50,082 bases of DNA from Candidatus Amulumruptor caecigallinarius. Its GTDB lineage: Bacteria > Bacteroidota > Bacteroidia > Bacteroidales > Muribaculaceae. The notes under the pieces were generated by a model. It was not told the origin of the DNA. It searched no databases and was given only the letters and a program-made list of their open reading frames with translations. Both the position numbers and the translations under genes were made by a program. Where the stretch lies: positions 155,599-205,680 of the forward strand of contig JAMPDQ010000001.1 in the NCBI GenBank assembly GCA_023665575.1. Reading direction: 5' to 3'. This document shows positions 15,396 through 25,554 of this stretch, one piece after another; positions within the stretch are counted from its first letter, which is position 1; the number at the start of each line of letters is the position of its first letter.

Positions 15396-18300
15396 TTATT
15401 TTTTCAACGGATTTTTCAGCACAAACATCTTCGAGAGATATTTCTCCTGAATGCGTTGCATCACCACCCAGAAGGATGGCACACACGTGGTACCCACAAT
15501 TGCATTCATAATCATGCCAAACACCACCGCCGTGCCGAGGTCAATCCGGCTGTTGGCACCCGCACCCGTGGAGAACATCATTGGCATCACTCCAAAGATA
15601 AAGGCAAGCGCCGTCATCATGATAGGGCGAAAGCGCACCGAACCGGCCTGCACTGCCGCCTGCTCTATCGGCAGCCCCGCCTTGCGATAGTCCATCGCAT
15701 ATTCCACAATCAGGATGGCATTCTTGGCCGACATTCCCAGCAGCAGAATCAGTCCGATCTGCGTGTATATGCTGACGCTTTGCCCCATGAAAATCACGCC
15801 GAGGAGAGTGCCGAGCACGGCAATCGGCATTGCAAGCACCACAGCCACCGGGTCTGTCCAGCTCTCATATTGGGCTGCAAGCACAAGCAGTGTAATCACA
15901 ATGGCGAGAATAAACACCATCGAAATTGTGGTGCCCGCTTGCGTCTCCTGGTAGGCCATTCCCGTCCAGGCGTAAGAATAATTCTGTCCGAGAGTGTTGT
16001 CAACAATCTCCTCCATTGCCTTTATACCCTCCGACGAACTGACACCCTTGGCGGGAGTGGCAGTGATGCCTGCAGTGGTATACATATTATATCTCGACAC
16101 CGAAGGTTCACCCTGCACCTCCTTCATCTTTGCAAAAGCGGCAAAAGGCACCATGTCGCCGTCGGCATTGCGCACACTCAGCCGCAACACGTCGTCGGGA
16201 TTTTTGCGAGCTGTGCCGTCAGCCTGCATCGTCACCTGGAAGGTGCGGTCGAAGTCTACGAAATCATTCACATAGCTCGAACCCATATATTCACCCAGCA
16301 CACTGTAGACATCATCGACCGACACGCCTGAAAGTTCGGCGCGATTGCGGTCCACTTCAATCTGATACTGCGGCACGGTGCCCTGATAGAGCGTGGTCAC
16401 AGAAGCGATGCGCGGATCTTTAGCCGCCGCCTCCTTCACATCTTCAATCGCCAACATCATCTGCTGCGCGCCGAGATTATTGATATCAAGCAGCTGCATC
16501 TCCAGCCCCGACGACATGCCGAGCCCCATGATTGCCGGCGGATTTACACAGAAAGTGACCGCCTCCTGCTGTCGGGCGGCAATCTCTTCCACCTTGCGCA
16601 TCAACTCATTGATATTTCCGGCATGCTTGCGGTTCTTCCATGGCACAAGCATGATATTGACAGACCCCATGTTAGAAGATTCGCCACCCCCCAGCATCGA
16701 AAAACCGGCCACAGTCATCACATCCTTGATTTCCGGCATCTCCTTGCGCACATCGGCGCATATGGCATTCAGCACCTTTTCAGTGCGTTCAAGCGAGGCT
16801 CCGGTAGGGAGCTGCACAGAAGCCATGAAATATCCCATATCCTCCTCGGGGAGATAGCTGGAGCGCCAGTTGGTGAACCATATCAGACCGAAGGCGGCCA
16901 CAAGCGCATATATCGCGAGCGTCACACCCGGGCGGCGCAACAACCTGCCAATAACTTTTGTGTAGACACCAAACGCTGCCGCATACCCCTTGTTAAACCA
17001 TTTATAAACGAAAAACTTCGCCTGTGTGCGGGGTTTAAGAAAGAGGGCGCAGAGAGCCGGGGTGAGCGTGAGGGCGTTGAAGCCCGAAAAGGCTGTAGAC
17101 ACCGCGATCGTCAGGGCGAACTGCTTATAGAGCTGTCCGGTTATTCCCGACACAAAAGCCGTGGGCACAAACACCGACATAAGCACAAGCACCTCCCCCA
17201 CCACCGGGCCGGTGAGTTCCTGCATCGCCTTTATAGCGGCCTGCTGACGGTTGAGCTCGCCCTTGTCGACAAGGCGGGCACAATCCTCCACCACCACAAT
17301 GGCATCATCCACCACAATGGCAATCGCCAGCACCATGCCAAAGAGAGTGAGCGTATTGAGCGAGAAGCCCATTATCTTCATCACCGCGAAAGTGGCGATA
17401 AGCGACACCGGAATCGTAATCATGGGGATAATCACCGACCGCCAATTTTGCAGAAACAGTAGAATCACAATCATCACAATCAGCGTGGTGACAAGAAAAG
17501 TGGAGAGCACATCATTGATCGACTCATGCACATAGTCGGTGGCATTGAACACCACCTTATACTTGACACCCTCCGGGAAATAGCGGCTAAGCCTGTCAAG
17601 CTCCCTAATGGCATTGTCGGCCACTTCGATGGCGTTGGCGCCCGGGAGCTGCTCCACACCAAGCAGGGCCACCTCCCTGTTATTGACACCGGCCACCATA
17701 TCATAAGAACTGCTGCCGAGCTCCACACGCGCCACATCCGAGAGATGCAGCTGACCGGTGTCATCGGAGCGGAGCACAATGTTGCCGAATTCCTCGGGAG
17801 TTTTCAGCAAGCCGTTGCTTGTCAGTGTAAACTGAAATTCCGCGCTGTTGTCGCCCGGGGGATTGCCGACTTCACCGGCCGACACCTCAAGGTTTTGCGA
17901 CCGGATTGCGGCAGCCACATCAGCCGGGGTAAGGCCACGTGCACGGAGCGCATCCGGATTGAGCCACACGCGCATGCTGTATTTTCCGGCGCCGAATGCC
18001 ATTACGCCTCCGACACCCTCCACGCGCGAGAGCGGGTCAACAAGGTTGAGCTGGGCGTAATTGGCCAGATACAGGGCATCGTAACGCGCGGGATCGTCAG
18101 TCTCGAGTGTGCAGAAAAGCACCTGGTTGCTCGAGCGTTTGCTCACCGTCACCCCCTGCTCGGTCACCGACTCGGGGAGAGTGGATGTGACACGCGACAG
18201 CCGGTTCTGCACATCGATGGCCGCCTGATCAAGGTCGGTGCCGTTCTTGAATGTAATGGTGAGGCTGTAACTGCCGTCGCTGCTTGAGGAACTCATATAC

Positions 18301-18530
18301 ATCATTCCCTCCACACCATTCACCTGGGCTTCAACAGGCACACCCACCGCCTGCGCCACCGTTCGCGCGTTAGCACCCGGATAAGTGGCGCTCACCATCA
18401 CCGTCGGAGGTGTGATATCGGGATATTGAGCCACCGGCAGTGTGAACATCGTCATCACCCCCGCCAGCACCATTATCACCGCTATCACGGTTGCGAAGAT
18501 TGGTCGTTTTATAAAGAATGTGCTAAACAT
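15396..18530 (-). CDS. RND multidrug efflux pump, HAE1 family (AcrB/MexB-like inner-membrane subunit)
   Basis: The 1044-residue proton-driven exporter works with the adaptor and outer-membrane channel encoded just upstream. The start MFSTFFIKRPIFATVIAVIM is diagnostic. TM4 holds the proton-relay pair Asp408-Asp409 (IVVDDAIVVVEDC), and TM10 holds the relay lysine in GMSAKNAILIVEY. The large periplasmic loops after TM1 and TM7 are full length. Drug or bile-salt substrates are plausible in a gut bacterium but cannot be read from sequence. It is the third gene of a minus-strand operon, 92 bp after the adaptor gene. Confidence 0.97.
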   Translation of the reverse strand: MFSTFFIKRPIFATVIAVIMVLAGVMTMFTLPVAQYPDITPPTVMVSATYPGANARTVAQAVGVPVEAQVNGVEGMMYMSSSSSDGSYSLTITFKNGTDLDQAAIDVQNRLSRVTSTLPESVTEQGVTVSKRSSNQVLFCTLETDDPARYDALYLANYAQLNLVDPLSRVEGVGGVMAFGAGKYSMRVWLNPDALRARGLTPADVAAAIRSQNLEVSAGEVGNPPGDNSAEFQFTLTSNGLLKTPEEFGNIVLRSDDTGQLHLSDVARVELGSSSYDMVAGVNNREVALLGVEQLPGANAIEVADNAIRELDRLSRYFPEGVKYKVVFNATDYVHESINDVLSTFLVTTLIVMIVILLFLQNWRSVIIPMITIPVSLIATFAVMKIMGFSLNTLTLFGMVLAIAIVVDDAIVVVEDCARLVDKGELNRQQAAIKAMQELTGPVVGEVLVLMSVFVPTAFVSGITGQLYKQFALTIAVSTAFSGFNALTLTPALCALFLKPRTQAKFFVYKWFNKGYAAAFGVYTKVIGRLLRRPGVTLAIYALVAAFGLIWFTNWRSSYLPEEDMGYFMASVQLPTGASLERTEKVLNAICADVRKEMPEIKDVMTVAGFSMLGGGESSNMGSVNIMLVPWKNRKHAGNINELMRKVEEIAARQQEAVTFCVNPPAIMGLGMSSGLEMQLLDINNLGAQQMMLAIEDVKEAAAKDPRIASVTTLYQGTVPQYQIEVDRNRAELSGVSVDDVYSVLGEYMGSSYVNDFVDFDRTFQVTMQADGTARKNPDDVLRLSVRNADGDMVPFAAFAKMKEVQGEPSVSRYNMYTTAGITATPAKGVSSSEGIKAMEEIVDNTLGQNYSYAWTGMAYQETQAGTTISMVFILAIVITLLVLAAQYESWTDPVAVVLAMPIAVLGTLLGVIFMGQSVSIYTQIGLILLLGMSAKNAILIVEYAMDYRKAGLPIEQAAVQAGSVRFRPIMMTALAFIFGVMPMMFSTGAGANSRIDLGTAVVFGMIMNAIVGTTCVPSFWVVMQRIQEKYLSKMFVLKNPLKK

Positions 18531-18622
18531 GTTGTTGGAATTGGAGATTGCGGATTAGATTAAATTTAACATTCGGGGTCACATGCTTGAACAGTAATTT
18601 AAATATAAAACCGACATGTGGA

Positions 18623-19723
18623 TTATTGAACCGGTTTCACCCGCATGCCGTTGCGCACGGTGAGGAGAGCCTCGGTGACATATTTCTGTCCCGGCTTCAC
18701 ACCCGATTCCACCACACGCATGGAATCGTTGACAAGCTGCCCCACCTTCACGGGGGTATACACCACCCTGTCAGAGTCGTTGACGACATAGAGGAATTTA
18801 CCGAGCTGGTCGGTGGAGAGCGCGGCATCCTTCACGAGCATCGCCTTGCGCTGCAGCCCGTAAGGGAGAGAAATTGTGACATACATTCCATCCTTCAACT
18901 CATTATCGATATTCTTCACATCACCCACGAGATTCAGCGTGCCGGTGGAGCGGCTCAGGGCCGGAGCCTCATAATAGAGGTCGGCCGAATATTTGTGGCC
19001 GAGCTGTTGGTCAAAAGTGAGGGGGATATTGTTGAACATCGCTGCATCCGTTCTCTTCGCGGTCAGCATGTCGCGATAGTGGGAATCATCTATAGAGAAA
19101 GTGGCATGGAAGAGGGAGTTGTCATATATTTTGGCAAGAGTCACGGGAGCGGCGGCCCCATTGACATAGTTGCCGGGAGTGACATCCTCGATGGTGACAT
19201 AGCCCGAAATCGGGGCACGCACCGTGCATTTGGCAAGCATTATGCGAGCCGACTCCAGCTGAGCCTGTGCTGAACGTATGTCAGCGGCAGCCGTGTTCAT
19301 CGAATTTTCCGCCTGCAGCATCTCCATTTTCGACACGGCGTCATCGGCATATGCCTTGCGCATGGCGGCGGCCTGTGTGGAGGCATAACTATGGGCGCTT
19401 TTGGCCGAGGCGAGCGAAGCCGAGGCCTCCTCCACAGCATCGCGATATTTCGCAGATTCTATAATGAACAGCACCTGCCCCTTCTGCACATATGCGCCGG
19501 GGCGGAAATTGCGGGAGAGCAGCCTGCCACTCACCTCCGCCACCACCTCCGCACTTGATGCGGCCTGCAGATAGCCCGGATAACTTTTTGTAAGCACCAC
19601 AGAATCAGACACCACCTCCGCCACGGCAACTTCACGCACGGGGGCCTCCTCCTCCTTTCCGCCACGATGACAGGCAATAAGCAACAACGCAGCCGGTATC
19701 AGATAAAAAAATGTGTTTTTCAT
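18623..19723 (-). CDS. RND efflux periplasmic adaptor (membrane fusion protein)
   Basis: The 366-residue lipoprotein has a lipobox (LLIAC, Cys18) that anchors it to a membrane facing the periplasm. Next come a beta-barrel/lipoyl half (EVSGRLLSRNFRPGAYVQKGQVLFIIE, about 44-70), an alpha-hairpin (about 75-145) and the second lipoyl half (CTVRAPISGYVTIEDVTPGNYV, about 165-187). The C-terminal barrel follows, with VVESGVKPGQKYVTEALLTVRNGMRV. It bridges the RND pump and the outer-membrane channel. It lies 27 bp downstream of the channel gene. Confidence 0.95.
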   Translation of the reverse strand: MKNTFFYLIPAALLLIACHRGGKEEEAPVREVAVAEVVSDSVVLTKSYPGYLQAASSAEVVAEVSGRLLSRNFRPGAYVQKGQVLFIIESAKYRDAVEEASASLASAKSAHSYASTQAAAMRKAYADDAVSKMEMLQAENSMNTAAADIRSAQAQLESARIMLAKCTVRAPISGYVTIEDVTPGNYVNGAAAPVTLAKIYDNSLFHATFSIDDSHYRDMLTAKRTDAAMFNNIPLTFDQQLGHKYSADLYYEAPALSRSTGTLNLVGDVKNIDNELKDGMYVTISLPYGLQRKAMLVKDAALSTDQLGKFLYVVNDSDRVVYTPVKVGQLVNDSMRVVESGVKPGQKYVTEALLTVRNGMRVKPVQ

Positions 19724-19750
19724 ATTTCGAACCTTATGAGAGATGATATT

Positions 19751-21151
19751 TCAGAAACCTCCGCCGAGGGCGGTGTAAAGAGTCACAGCAGCGTTGAGCC
19801 TTGCAGCACGCAGCGACACACACTCGTTGCGATAATTGAGCACATTGGCAAGAGCATCAGCCACATCGTCAAAGCTATTGAGCCCCTGTCTGTATCTGTC
19901 CACCTGCAGTTCGAGTTCGCGGTTACTCTCCTTGAGCAGCTGCTCGGCAAGCACAAGACGGTCGCTCACACTTCCGGCAGAGATCATGGCATTGTCAACC
20001 TCCTGCACGGCTGTCATCACCGTGAGATTATAGCTGTCAACTTCCGCCATGAACTGAGCTTTGGCTTCAGCCACGGCAGCATTGCGCGCGAAACCCTCGA
20101 AAATAGTCCAGCTAAGGGTAGGCATCACAGAATATGACAGTGAATTGCGGCCGAAAAGACCTTTAAAATCATGAGAATCCGTGCCAACGGAGGCCGTCAG
20201 TTCGAGACTCGGCAGAAAATCCTTCTTCGCCACGCCCACCAATGAGGCATAATAAGCCAGCTGCTTCTCGGCGGCCACAATGTCGGGGCGGCGACGCAAC
20301 AAAGTCTGCGGCGAGGCCACCGCCACACCATCGGGAGCCGCCGGGAGCGGCGAGCTTTTGAGCAAGTCAGAAAGTTTGTCGGGATATACACCGGTGAGCA
20401 GAGCTATTTCATTGAGATAAGTAAGTATCTCCGCATTCAGTTGCGGCATCGCGCTGCGAGCCTGTGTCACAGTCATGCGGGCCTGCACCACATCGATTTT
20501 CGGCACCAGTCCCACGTCATAACGAGTATTTGCGAGTTTGAGCAGCTCCTCATCCGTGGCCACCATCTCCTCCGTCACCTTCAGGCTCTCCTGTGCTGAG
20601 CGAAGACTGAAATAAGCCTTGGCAAGCTCGGAGCAGAGAGAAATCAACACAGCATCACAGTCGGCCACAGTTGCCTCATAATTAGCCCTCTCACTCTTCA
20701 CATTTGCGCGGATTTTGCCAAACAGATCAATCTCCCAGCTGAGGTTAAGGCCGAGAGAAAAATAATCAGATTTCTCCATAGGCAGCACATGCCTTGTGGT
20801 TCTGCCCGATTCGGCATCATATTGCCAGCCCGCACTTATGCCGAGCTGCGGATAATATGCGGCCTTTGCGCGGCGCACCATCGCGCGGGCAGCCTCTATT
20901 CGCTGCGTTGCGGCAAGAACGTTGAAGTTATTTTCCACGGCGCGTTTAATCAGACCCGTGAGTGCTGCGTCATTGAAGCCTTCCCACCATTTGTCATCAG
21001 ATGGAGTGGTGAGCGCAAAGGGCGACTCATATTGCCATCGATCCGGGAGAGAATCGCGAAGAAACGCAGAGGGGAAATCGGCGGCTGAAGCGGCAGCAAC
21101 GCATAAAGAAGCGCCAAGCAACAACAGAGAACGTAATATCGGATAGTGCAT
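19751..21151 (-). CDS. Outer-membrane efflux channel (TolC/OprM, NodT family)
   Basis: The 466-residue protein has a signal peptide (about 1-23, ASAADF) and no lipobox cysteine right after it, unlike many OprM-type proteins. Two homologous halves of about 200 residues show the outer-membrane factor pattern: NNFNVLAATQRIEAARAMVRRAKAAYYPQL in the first and RRRPDIVAAEKQLAYYASLVGVAKKDFLPSLEL in the second. It forms the trimeric exit duct for the RND pump. It is the first gene of the operon and is transcribed divergently from the T9SS cluster across about 200 bp with no strict promoter match seen. Confidence 0.95.
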   Translation of the reverse strand: MHYPILRSLLLLGASLCVAAASAADFPSAFLRDSLPDRWQYESPFALTTPSDDKWWEGFNDAALTGLIKRAVENNFNVLAATQRIEAARAMVRRAKAAYYPQLGISAGWQYDAESGRTTRHVLPMEKSDYFSLGLNLSWEIDLFGKIRANVKSERANYEATVADCDAVLISLCSELAKAYFSLRSAQESLKVTEEMVATDEELLKLANTRYDVGLVPKIDVVQARMTVTQARSAMPQLNAEILTYLNEIALLTGVYPDKLSDLLKSSPLPAAPDGVAVASPQTLLRRRPDIVAAEKQLAYYASLVGVAKKDFLPSLELTASVGTDSHDFKGLFGRNSLSYSVMPTLSWTIFEGFARNAAVAEAKAQFMAEVDSYNLTVMTAVQEVDNAMISAGSVSDRLVLAEQLLKESNRELELQVDRYRQGLNSFDDVADALANVLNYRNECVSLRAARLNAAVTLYTALGGGF

Positions 21152-21354
21152 TATTTAAATTTTTATAGCGGATTCTATATAGTGGAGTCTCCCTTACGGC
21201 GAAGTCTTTTCAATATTAAACACTGAATTGTTTAAATTAGTTTTCTCAAACTTCATTTCATGCATATCCGTCGCGCAACAACTGCTGCGGCAAGAGATAA
21301 GATTTTGCAATATCGATTTATAATATTATATCCGAACATTTCGTTAATTATTTG

Positions 21355-22101
21355 ATGAAATATAAATCAATATATGGCAAGGCATTCCGCATGATTGCCG
21401 TTGCGGCGGTGATGCTTGCGGGCATTGCGGCTCCTTTCGGTGCAAACGCGAAGCCTAAGGATAAAATTGAAAATCGCCCTTATGCCGACCTCAAGCGATG
21501 GCATCTCGGCTTCTCAATCGGCACAAGTCTTCAAGACTTCAAATTTACCCACAACGGCACGGTCACCTCCGACGGTCAGCAATGGTTTGTAGAGACCCCC
21601 TCCTGGAGTCCCGGCATCAACGTGTCGGTGCTTGCCGACCTTCGACTGCACCAATATTTCAATCTGCGGTTCAGCCCGGGCATGTCGTTTGGCAGCAAGA
21701 ATGTGGAAATGCGCGAGTTTGTGTCGGGCGAGACATATCGGCAGGATGTAAAAAGTGTGTATGTGTTGCTGCCGGTGGATTTGAAGATATCGGGCAACAG
21801 GTGGCACAACTCGCGTCCCTACGTCACACTTGGCGCCATGGGGGCATTCGATGTGGGCAAAAAGAGCAGCGACTATCTGAAATTCAACACATTCGACGCA
21901 TATCTCACCGTTGGCCTCGGATGCGATTTCTATCTTCCTTTCTTCAAGCTGAATCCGGAAATCAAATTCTGCTTCGGACTGAAAGATATTCTCGTTCACG
22001 ATCGTCCGGACCTTGATGATGACCCGGAGATGATGAAAATCACACAGTCGCTCTCCAAAGTGAAGTCAAACATGTTCATGATAACTTTCTATTTCGAATA
22101 G
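21355..22101 (+). CDS. porT: PorT-like outer-membrane beta-barrel protein
   Basis: The 248-residue protein has a signal peptide (about 12-33) and then amphipathic beta-strands typical of an eight-stranded barrel, ending in aromatic YFE. The patterns LGFSIGTSLQDFKF, YFNLRFSPGMSFGSK and SRPYVTLGAMGAFD fit the PorT family. PorT is an outer-membrane protein needed for T9SS secretion in Porphyromonas gingivalis. It lies 1 bp before porP, which supports the assignment. A TTG start just upstream is possible; the ATG at 21355 is used. The symbol rests on fold, motif and position, not on a search. Confidence 0.75.
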   Translation: MKYKSIYGKAFRMIAVAAVMLAGIAAPFGANAKPKDKIENRPYADLKRWHLGFSIGTSLQDFKFTHNGTVTSDGQQWFVETPSWSPGINVSVLADLRLHQYFNLRFSPGMSFGSKNVEMREFVSGETYRQDVKSVYVLLPVDLKISGNRWHNSRPYVTLGAMGAFDVGKKSSDYLKFNTFDAYLTVGLGCDFYLPFFKLNPEIKFCFGLKDILVHDRPDLDDDPEMMKITQSLSKVKSNMFMITFYFE

Positions 22102-22102
22102 C

Positions 22103-23095
22103 ATGAATCGAGCGGGAAAGATAACAGCAGCGGCAATCGCGGCGTTCGGGGCTCTCATCAGCCCGATGAAAATATCGGCTCAAAGCGATGCATCGTTCAC
22201 ACAATATTGGGCAATCCCCACCTATTACAATCCGGCGGCCACCGGCACCACCGATTATATCCGCATCCGCGGCGGCGCAAGGCTGCAGTGGGTAGGCATC
22301 GAGAATGCACCGCGCACATTCATGGCGTCGGGCGACATGCCGGTGAAGATTGGCAAAAAGCGGATAGGTGTGGGTTTGCTCTTCAATCAGGAAAGCATCG
22401 GACTTTTCAACAACCTCGGCGTAAATGCCCAGGTAAGCTATAAATTTAAGTTTCTCAAAGGGGTGTGGAGCGTAGGCTTGCAGCCGGGCTATTACAACAC
22501 GAAATTCAAGGGTTCGGAAATCTACATTCCCGAAGGCGACGACTATCATCAGCCCGACGATCAAGACTTGCCGAAGAATGATGTGTCGGGCAACGCATTC
22601 GACATCTCCGCCGGAGTGCATTACAGCCACAAATACTTCTCGGTGGGAGCTTCGGTGCTTCACATCACACAGCCGAAAATCACCCTTGGCTCCGAGGGGG
22701 GCTCCGATCAGGAGTCGGTGGAATACGAGACGGTGCTTCCGCGAATGGCATATTTTACAGCCGATGGCAATATTCCGATAAAAAACACGTTATTCTCATT
22801 GCAGCCCTCTTTGTTGGTGCGCACCGATTTCAGCAACTTTTCGGCCGACATCACCATGAGAGCAACTTACAAAAACTTTATTTCCTTCGGTGTGGGATAC
22901 AGATATAAAGACGCCGTCAGCGCCATGATAGCCGCGGAATACAAGAATTTCTTCCTTGGATACGCCTACGACTATCCCATGTCGGCCATATCAAAAGCCT
23001 CCTCGGGGAGCCATGAGATAGTGGCCGGATATCAGATAAGGCTCAATTACGGCGAAAAAAACAAGAATAAACACCGTTCCATTCGAATAATGTAG
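22103..23095 (+). CDS. porP: T9SS outer-membrane protein PorP/SprF family
   Basis: The 330-residue beta-barrel protein has a signal peptide (cleavage near ISAQS, about 28). The family signature follows at once: DASFTQYWAIPTYYNPAATG, then GGARLQWVGIENAPRTF. Later strands (SVGLQPGYYN, FISFGVGYRYKD, FFLGYAYDYPMS) end with EIVAGYQIRLNYG. PorP is part of the outer-membrane T9SS complex. Some SprF paralogues help export individual substrates, but the position directly before porK matches the core porP of P. gingivalis. Confidence 0.93.
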   Translation: MNRAGKITAAAIAAFGALISPMKISAQSDASFTQYWAIPTYYNPAATGTTDYIRIRGGARLQWVGIENAPRTFMASGDMPVKIGKKRIGVGLLFNQESIGLFNNLGVNAQVSYKFKFLKGVWSVGLQPGYYNTKFKGSEIYIPEGDDYHQPDDQDLPKNDVSGNAFDISAGVHYSHKYFSVGASVLHITQPKITLGSEGGSDQESVEYETVLPRMAYFTADGNIPIKNTLFSLQPSLLVRTDFSNFSADITMRATYKNFISFGVGYRYKDAVSAMIAAEYKNFFLGYAYDYPMSAISKASSGSHEIVAGYQIRLNYGEKNKNKHRSIRIM

Positions 23096-23100
23096 CGACA

Positions 23101-24588
23101 ATGATAAAGATGACAAAATTCAAGATGACATATTCTTCCATGCGTGGCGCGTGCCGTGTTTCGGTGTGGTGTGCCATGCTGTGTATGACAACTCTGATGC
23201 TGTCCTGCTCGGGGCTGCGCAAGAACGGCTCTGCGGGCGGAGAGGTGACCGGAGTGGGAGGCAGCTCCTATGCCGAGCCATCACCCTACGGCATGGTGCT
23301 TGTGGACCGCGGAAACATTGCGATGGGTCCGGCGGCTGATGATTCCGTGGCGGGCATCCGCAAGAACGGGCGGGGAGTCTCGATTGACTCATTCTGGATG
23401 GATGAAACGGAGATTACTAATTCAAAATACAAGCAGTTTGTGTTTTGGGTGCGCGACTCCATCATCCGCGAACGTCTCGCCGACCCCGCATTCGGCGGCA
23501 ACGAGGAGTTCAAGATTGAAGAAGACAAGGAGGGGAATCCCGTGAAGCCCTATCTCAACTGGAACAAGCAGATTCCATGGCGCAACCCCAATGAGGATGA
23601 GCTTCGTGCGCTGGAGAGCGTGTATCGCACCAACCCCATCACAGGGCGTCGCGAACTCGACCCCACACAGCTCAACTATCGCTATGAGATTTACAACCAC
23701 ACGGCAGCTGCAAAGCGCAAGAACCGTATGGATCCGACACTGCGCGAATACAACACCGACCTCCCCGTGCCTACCGACCTTCCGATGATATCGAAAGACA
23801 CTGCCTATCTCACCGAGGATGGCAAGATTGTGCGCGAAACGGTTACACGTCCCCTCACCGGCGACTACGATTTCCTCAACACCTATATAGTGAATGTCTA
23901 TCCCGACACAACATGCTGGATAAATGATTTCGACAACGCATATAATGAGCCTTACACCCGCATGTATTTCTCGCATGCCGGATATAATGAGTATCCGGTG
24001 GTGGGAGTGAGCTGGGACCAGGCCAACGCCTTTGCCAACTGGCGCACCGACTATCTGCGCCGCTCGCTCGGCAAGGAGGGAGTGTATGTGGAGCCTTACC
24101 GCCTCCCCACCGAGGCTGAATGGGAATATGCCGCACGCGCCGGGAATTCGGAGAGCGCATTCCCCTGGGAGGAGACACTCCCCATGGATGAGCGCGGCTG
24201 CTTCTACGCCAACTTCAAGCCGCGCGAGGGCGACTTCGTGCGCGACGGACATATCATCACCTCGCAGGTGGGCTCTTTCAAGCCCAACGATTTCGGGCTT
24301 TACGACATGGCCGGAAATGTGTCGGAATGGACTTCGACGGCATATACCGAGAGCATCGACAAGCTCACATCCGACCTAAATCCCGAATACCGCTATTCGG
24401 CCGCCAAAGAAGACCCCTACAAGATGAAGCGCAAGATAGTGAGAGGCGGCTCCTGGAAGGATGCGGCGCAGAACATCCGCGCTGACCTTCGCGCCTGGGA
24501 ATATGAGAATGAGCAGCGCTCATATATCGGTTTTCGCTGTGTTCGCTCGCAAATCGGCTTCGCACGCGGCAATAAAAAGAAAAAATAA
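23101..24588 (+). CDS. gldK: T9SS lipoprotein PorK/GldK (formylglycine-generating-enzyme-like domain)
   Basis: The 495-residue outer-membrane lipoprotein has a lipobox (LMLSC, about Cys36) after a long N-terminus, so the true start may be one of the later Met codons. The rest is the FGE-sulfatase fold: YGMVLVDRGNIAMGP, DSFWMDETEITNSKYKQFV, YPVVGVSWDQANAFANWR, YRLPTEAEWEYAARAG, DFGLYDMAGNVSEW, VRGGSWKD and SYIGFRCVR. In the T9SS this fold is structural: PorK and PorN form a large periplasmic ring. It lies 5 bp after porP. Confidence 0.96.
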   Translation: MIKMTKFKMTYSSMRGACRVSVWCAMLCMTTLMLSCSGLRKNGSAGGEVTGVGGSSYAEPSPYGMVLVDRGNIAMGPAADDSVAGIRKNGRGVSIDSFWMDETEITNSKYKQFVFWVRDSIIRERLADPAFGGNEEFKIEEDKEGNPVKPYLNWNKQIPWRNPNEDELRALESVYRTNPITGRRELDPTQLNYRYEIYNHTAAAKRKNRMDPTLREYNTDLPVPTDLPMISKDTAYLTEDGKIVRETVTRPLTGDYDFLNTYIVNVYPDTTCWINDFDNAYNEPYTRMYFSHAGYNEYPVVGVSWDQANAFANWRTDYLRRSLGKEGVYVEPYRLPTEAEWEYAARAGNSESAFPWEETLPMDERGCFYANFKPREGDFVRDGHIITSQVGSFKPNDFGLYDMAGNVSEWTSTAYTESIDKLTSDLNPEYRYSAAKEDPYKMKRKIVRGGSWKDAAQNIRADLRAWEYENEQRSYIGFRCVRSQIGFARGNKKKK

Positions 24589-24612
24589 TCAAGTTGTTGA
24601 CACTTAAGAGAA

Positions 24613-25542
24613 ATGGTTAAAATTCGCAAATACGCCAACGGCATAGAGCGCTTCCTGCATGGCGAGAAGGGCCAGCGATTCTTCAATTTCGCATATTCAA
24701 TCGGCGCCGCCGTAGTGATCTGGGGTGCTTTGTTCAAGATTCTTCATCTTCCGGGCGGCTCCACGCTGCTTTGCATCGGCATGGGCACGGAGATTGCAAT
24801 GTTCATTCTCACCGCTTTCGACCGCCCGCCGAAGGAATATTCATGGGAGGATGTGTTCCCGGTGCTTGACTCTCACAATGCCGAGGATCGTCCCGACTTC
24901 GTCGGCGGCACCGGCGTTGTGATTAATGGAGGTGTCCCCACCACAGCCCTTGCGGAGGGGGAATATTCCGCCGGAGGAGCCGCCGACACGCCGTCGGAAA
25001 TAGTGGTGAACCCTGCGGCCCAGCTCTCGGATGCCACCTCCCTTGCCGAGGCATCCAAAGATTATCTTGAGCAGATGCAGGGCATTTCGGAGCAGATGGC
25101 CCGCCTCAATGAAACCACCGAGGCTCTCAATGAAGTGACCCGGACCCTGCTCACATCTTATCAGGCAATCACACAGAATTCGGAAAGCATTTCCGGAAAT
25201 TCGCAGGGCTATGTGAGCCAGATGCAGGATCTCAACCGCAACATCGCGGGTCTGAACACCATTTACGAAATCCAGCTCAAGAGTGTCAGCTCGCAGCTTG
25301 AGAGCATCGACCGTGTGAACCGCGGCCTGAAGGATATCCGCGACATGTATGACAAAGCGGCCAACGAGTCGTCGCGCTATTGCGAGGAAACTGAGAAGAT
25401 GGCCCGCTACATGAAGCAGCTCAATTCTGTATATGAGAAGATGATCACAGCAATGACCATCAACATGCAGAGTCCCATGATGGGGCGTGCGGCGGGAAAT
25501 GCCGGCCCTTTTGACGAAACCAACAATACACAAAACTTATAA
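24613..25542 (+). CDS. gldL: T9SS inner-membrane motor protein PorL/GldL
   Basis: The 309-residue protein carries two adjacent transmembrane helices near the N-terminus (about 24-44 and 50-68; FAYSIGAAVVIWGALFKILHLPGG and TLLCIGMGTEIAMFILTAF). A charged Glu in the second helix fits a proton-driven rotary motor role. The rest is a long cytoplasmic region with coiled-coil character (about 160-290). With GldM it forms the 5:2 motor that powers T9SS secretion and, in gliders, motility. It is spaced 24 bp after gldK. Confidence 0.96.
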   Translation: MVKIRKYANGIERFLHGEKGQRFFNFAYSIGAAVVIWGALFKILHLPGGSTLLCIGMGTEIAMFILTAFDRPPKEYSWEDVFPVLDSHNAEDRPDFVGGTGVVINGGVPTTALAEGEYSAGGAADTPSEIVVNPAAQLSDATSLAEASKDYLEQMQGISEQMARLNETTEALNEVTRTLLTSYQAITQNSESISGNSQGYVSQMQDLNRNIAGLNTIYEIQLKSVSSQLESIDRVNRGLKDIRDMYDKAANESSRYCEETEKMARYMKQLNSVYEKMITAMTINMQSPMMGRAAGNAGPFDETNNTQNL

Positions 25543-25554
25543 AACCCGGCATAA

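Noticed and set aside
15456-18287. Long plus-strand ORFs (250-290 residues) opposite the RND pump gene
   Set aside because: They are antisense shadows of a full-length, strongly conserved RND protein.
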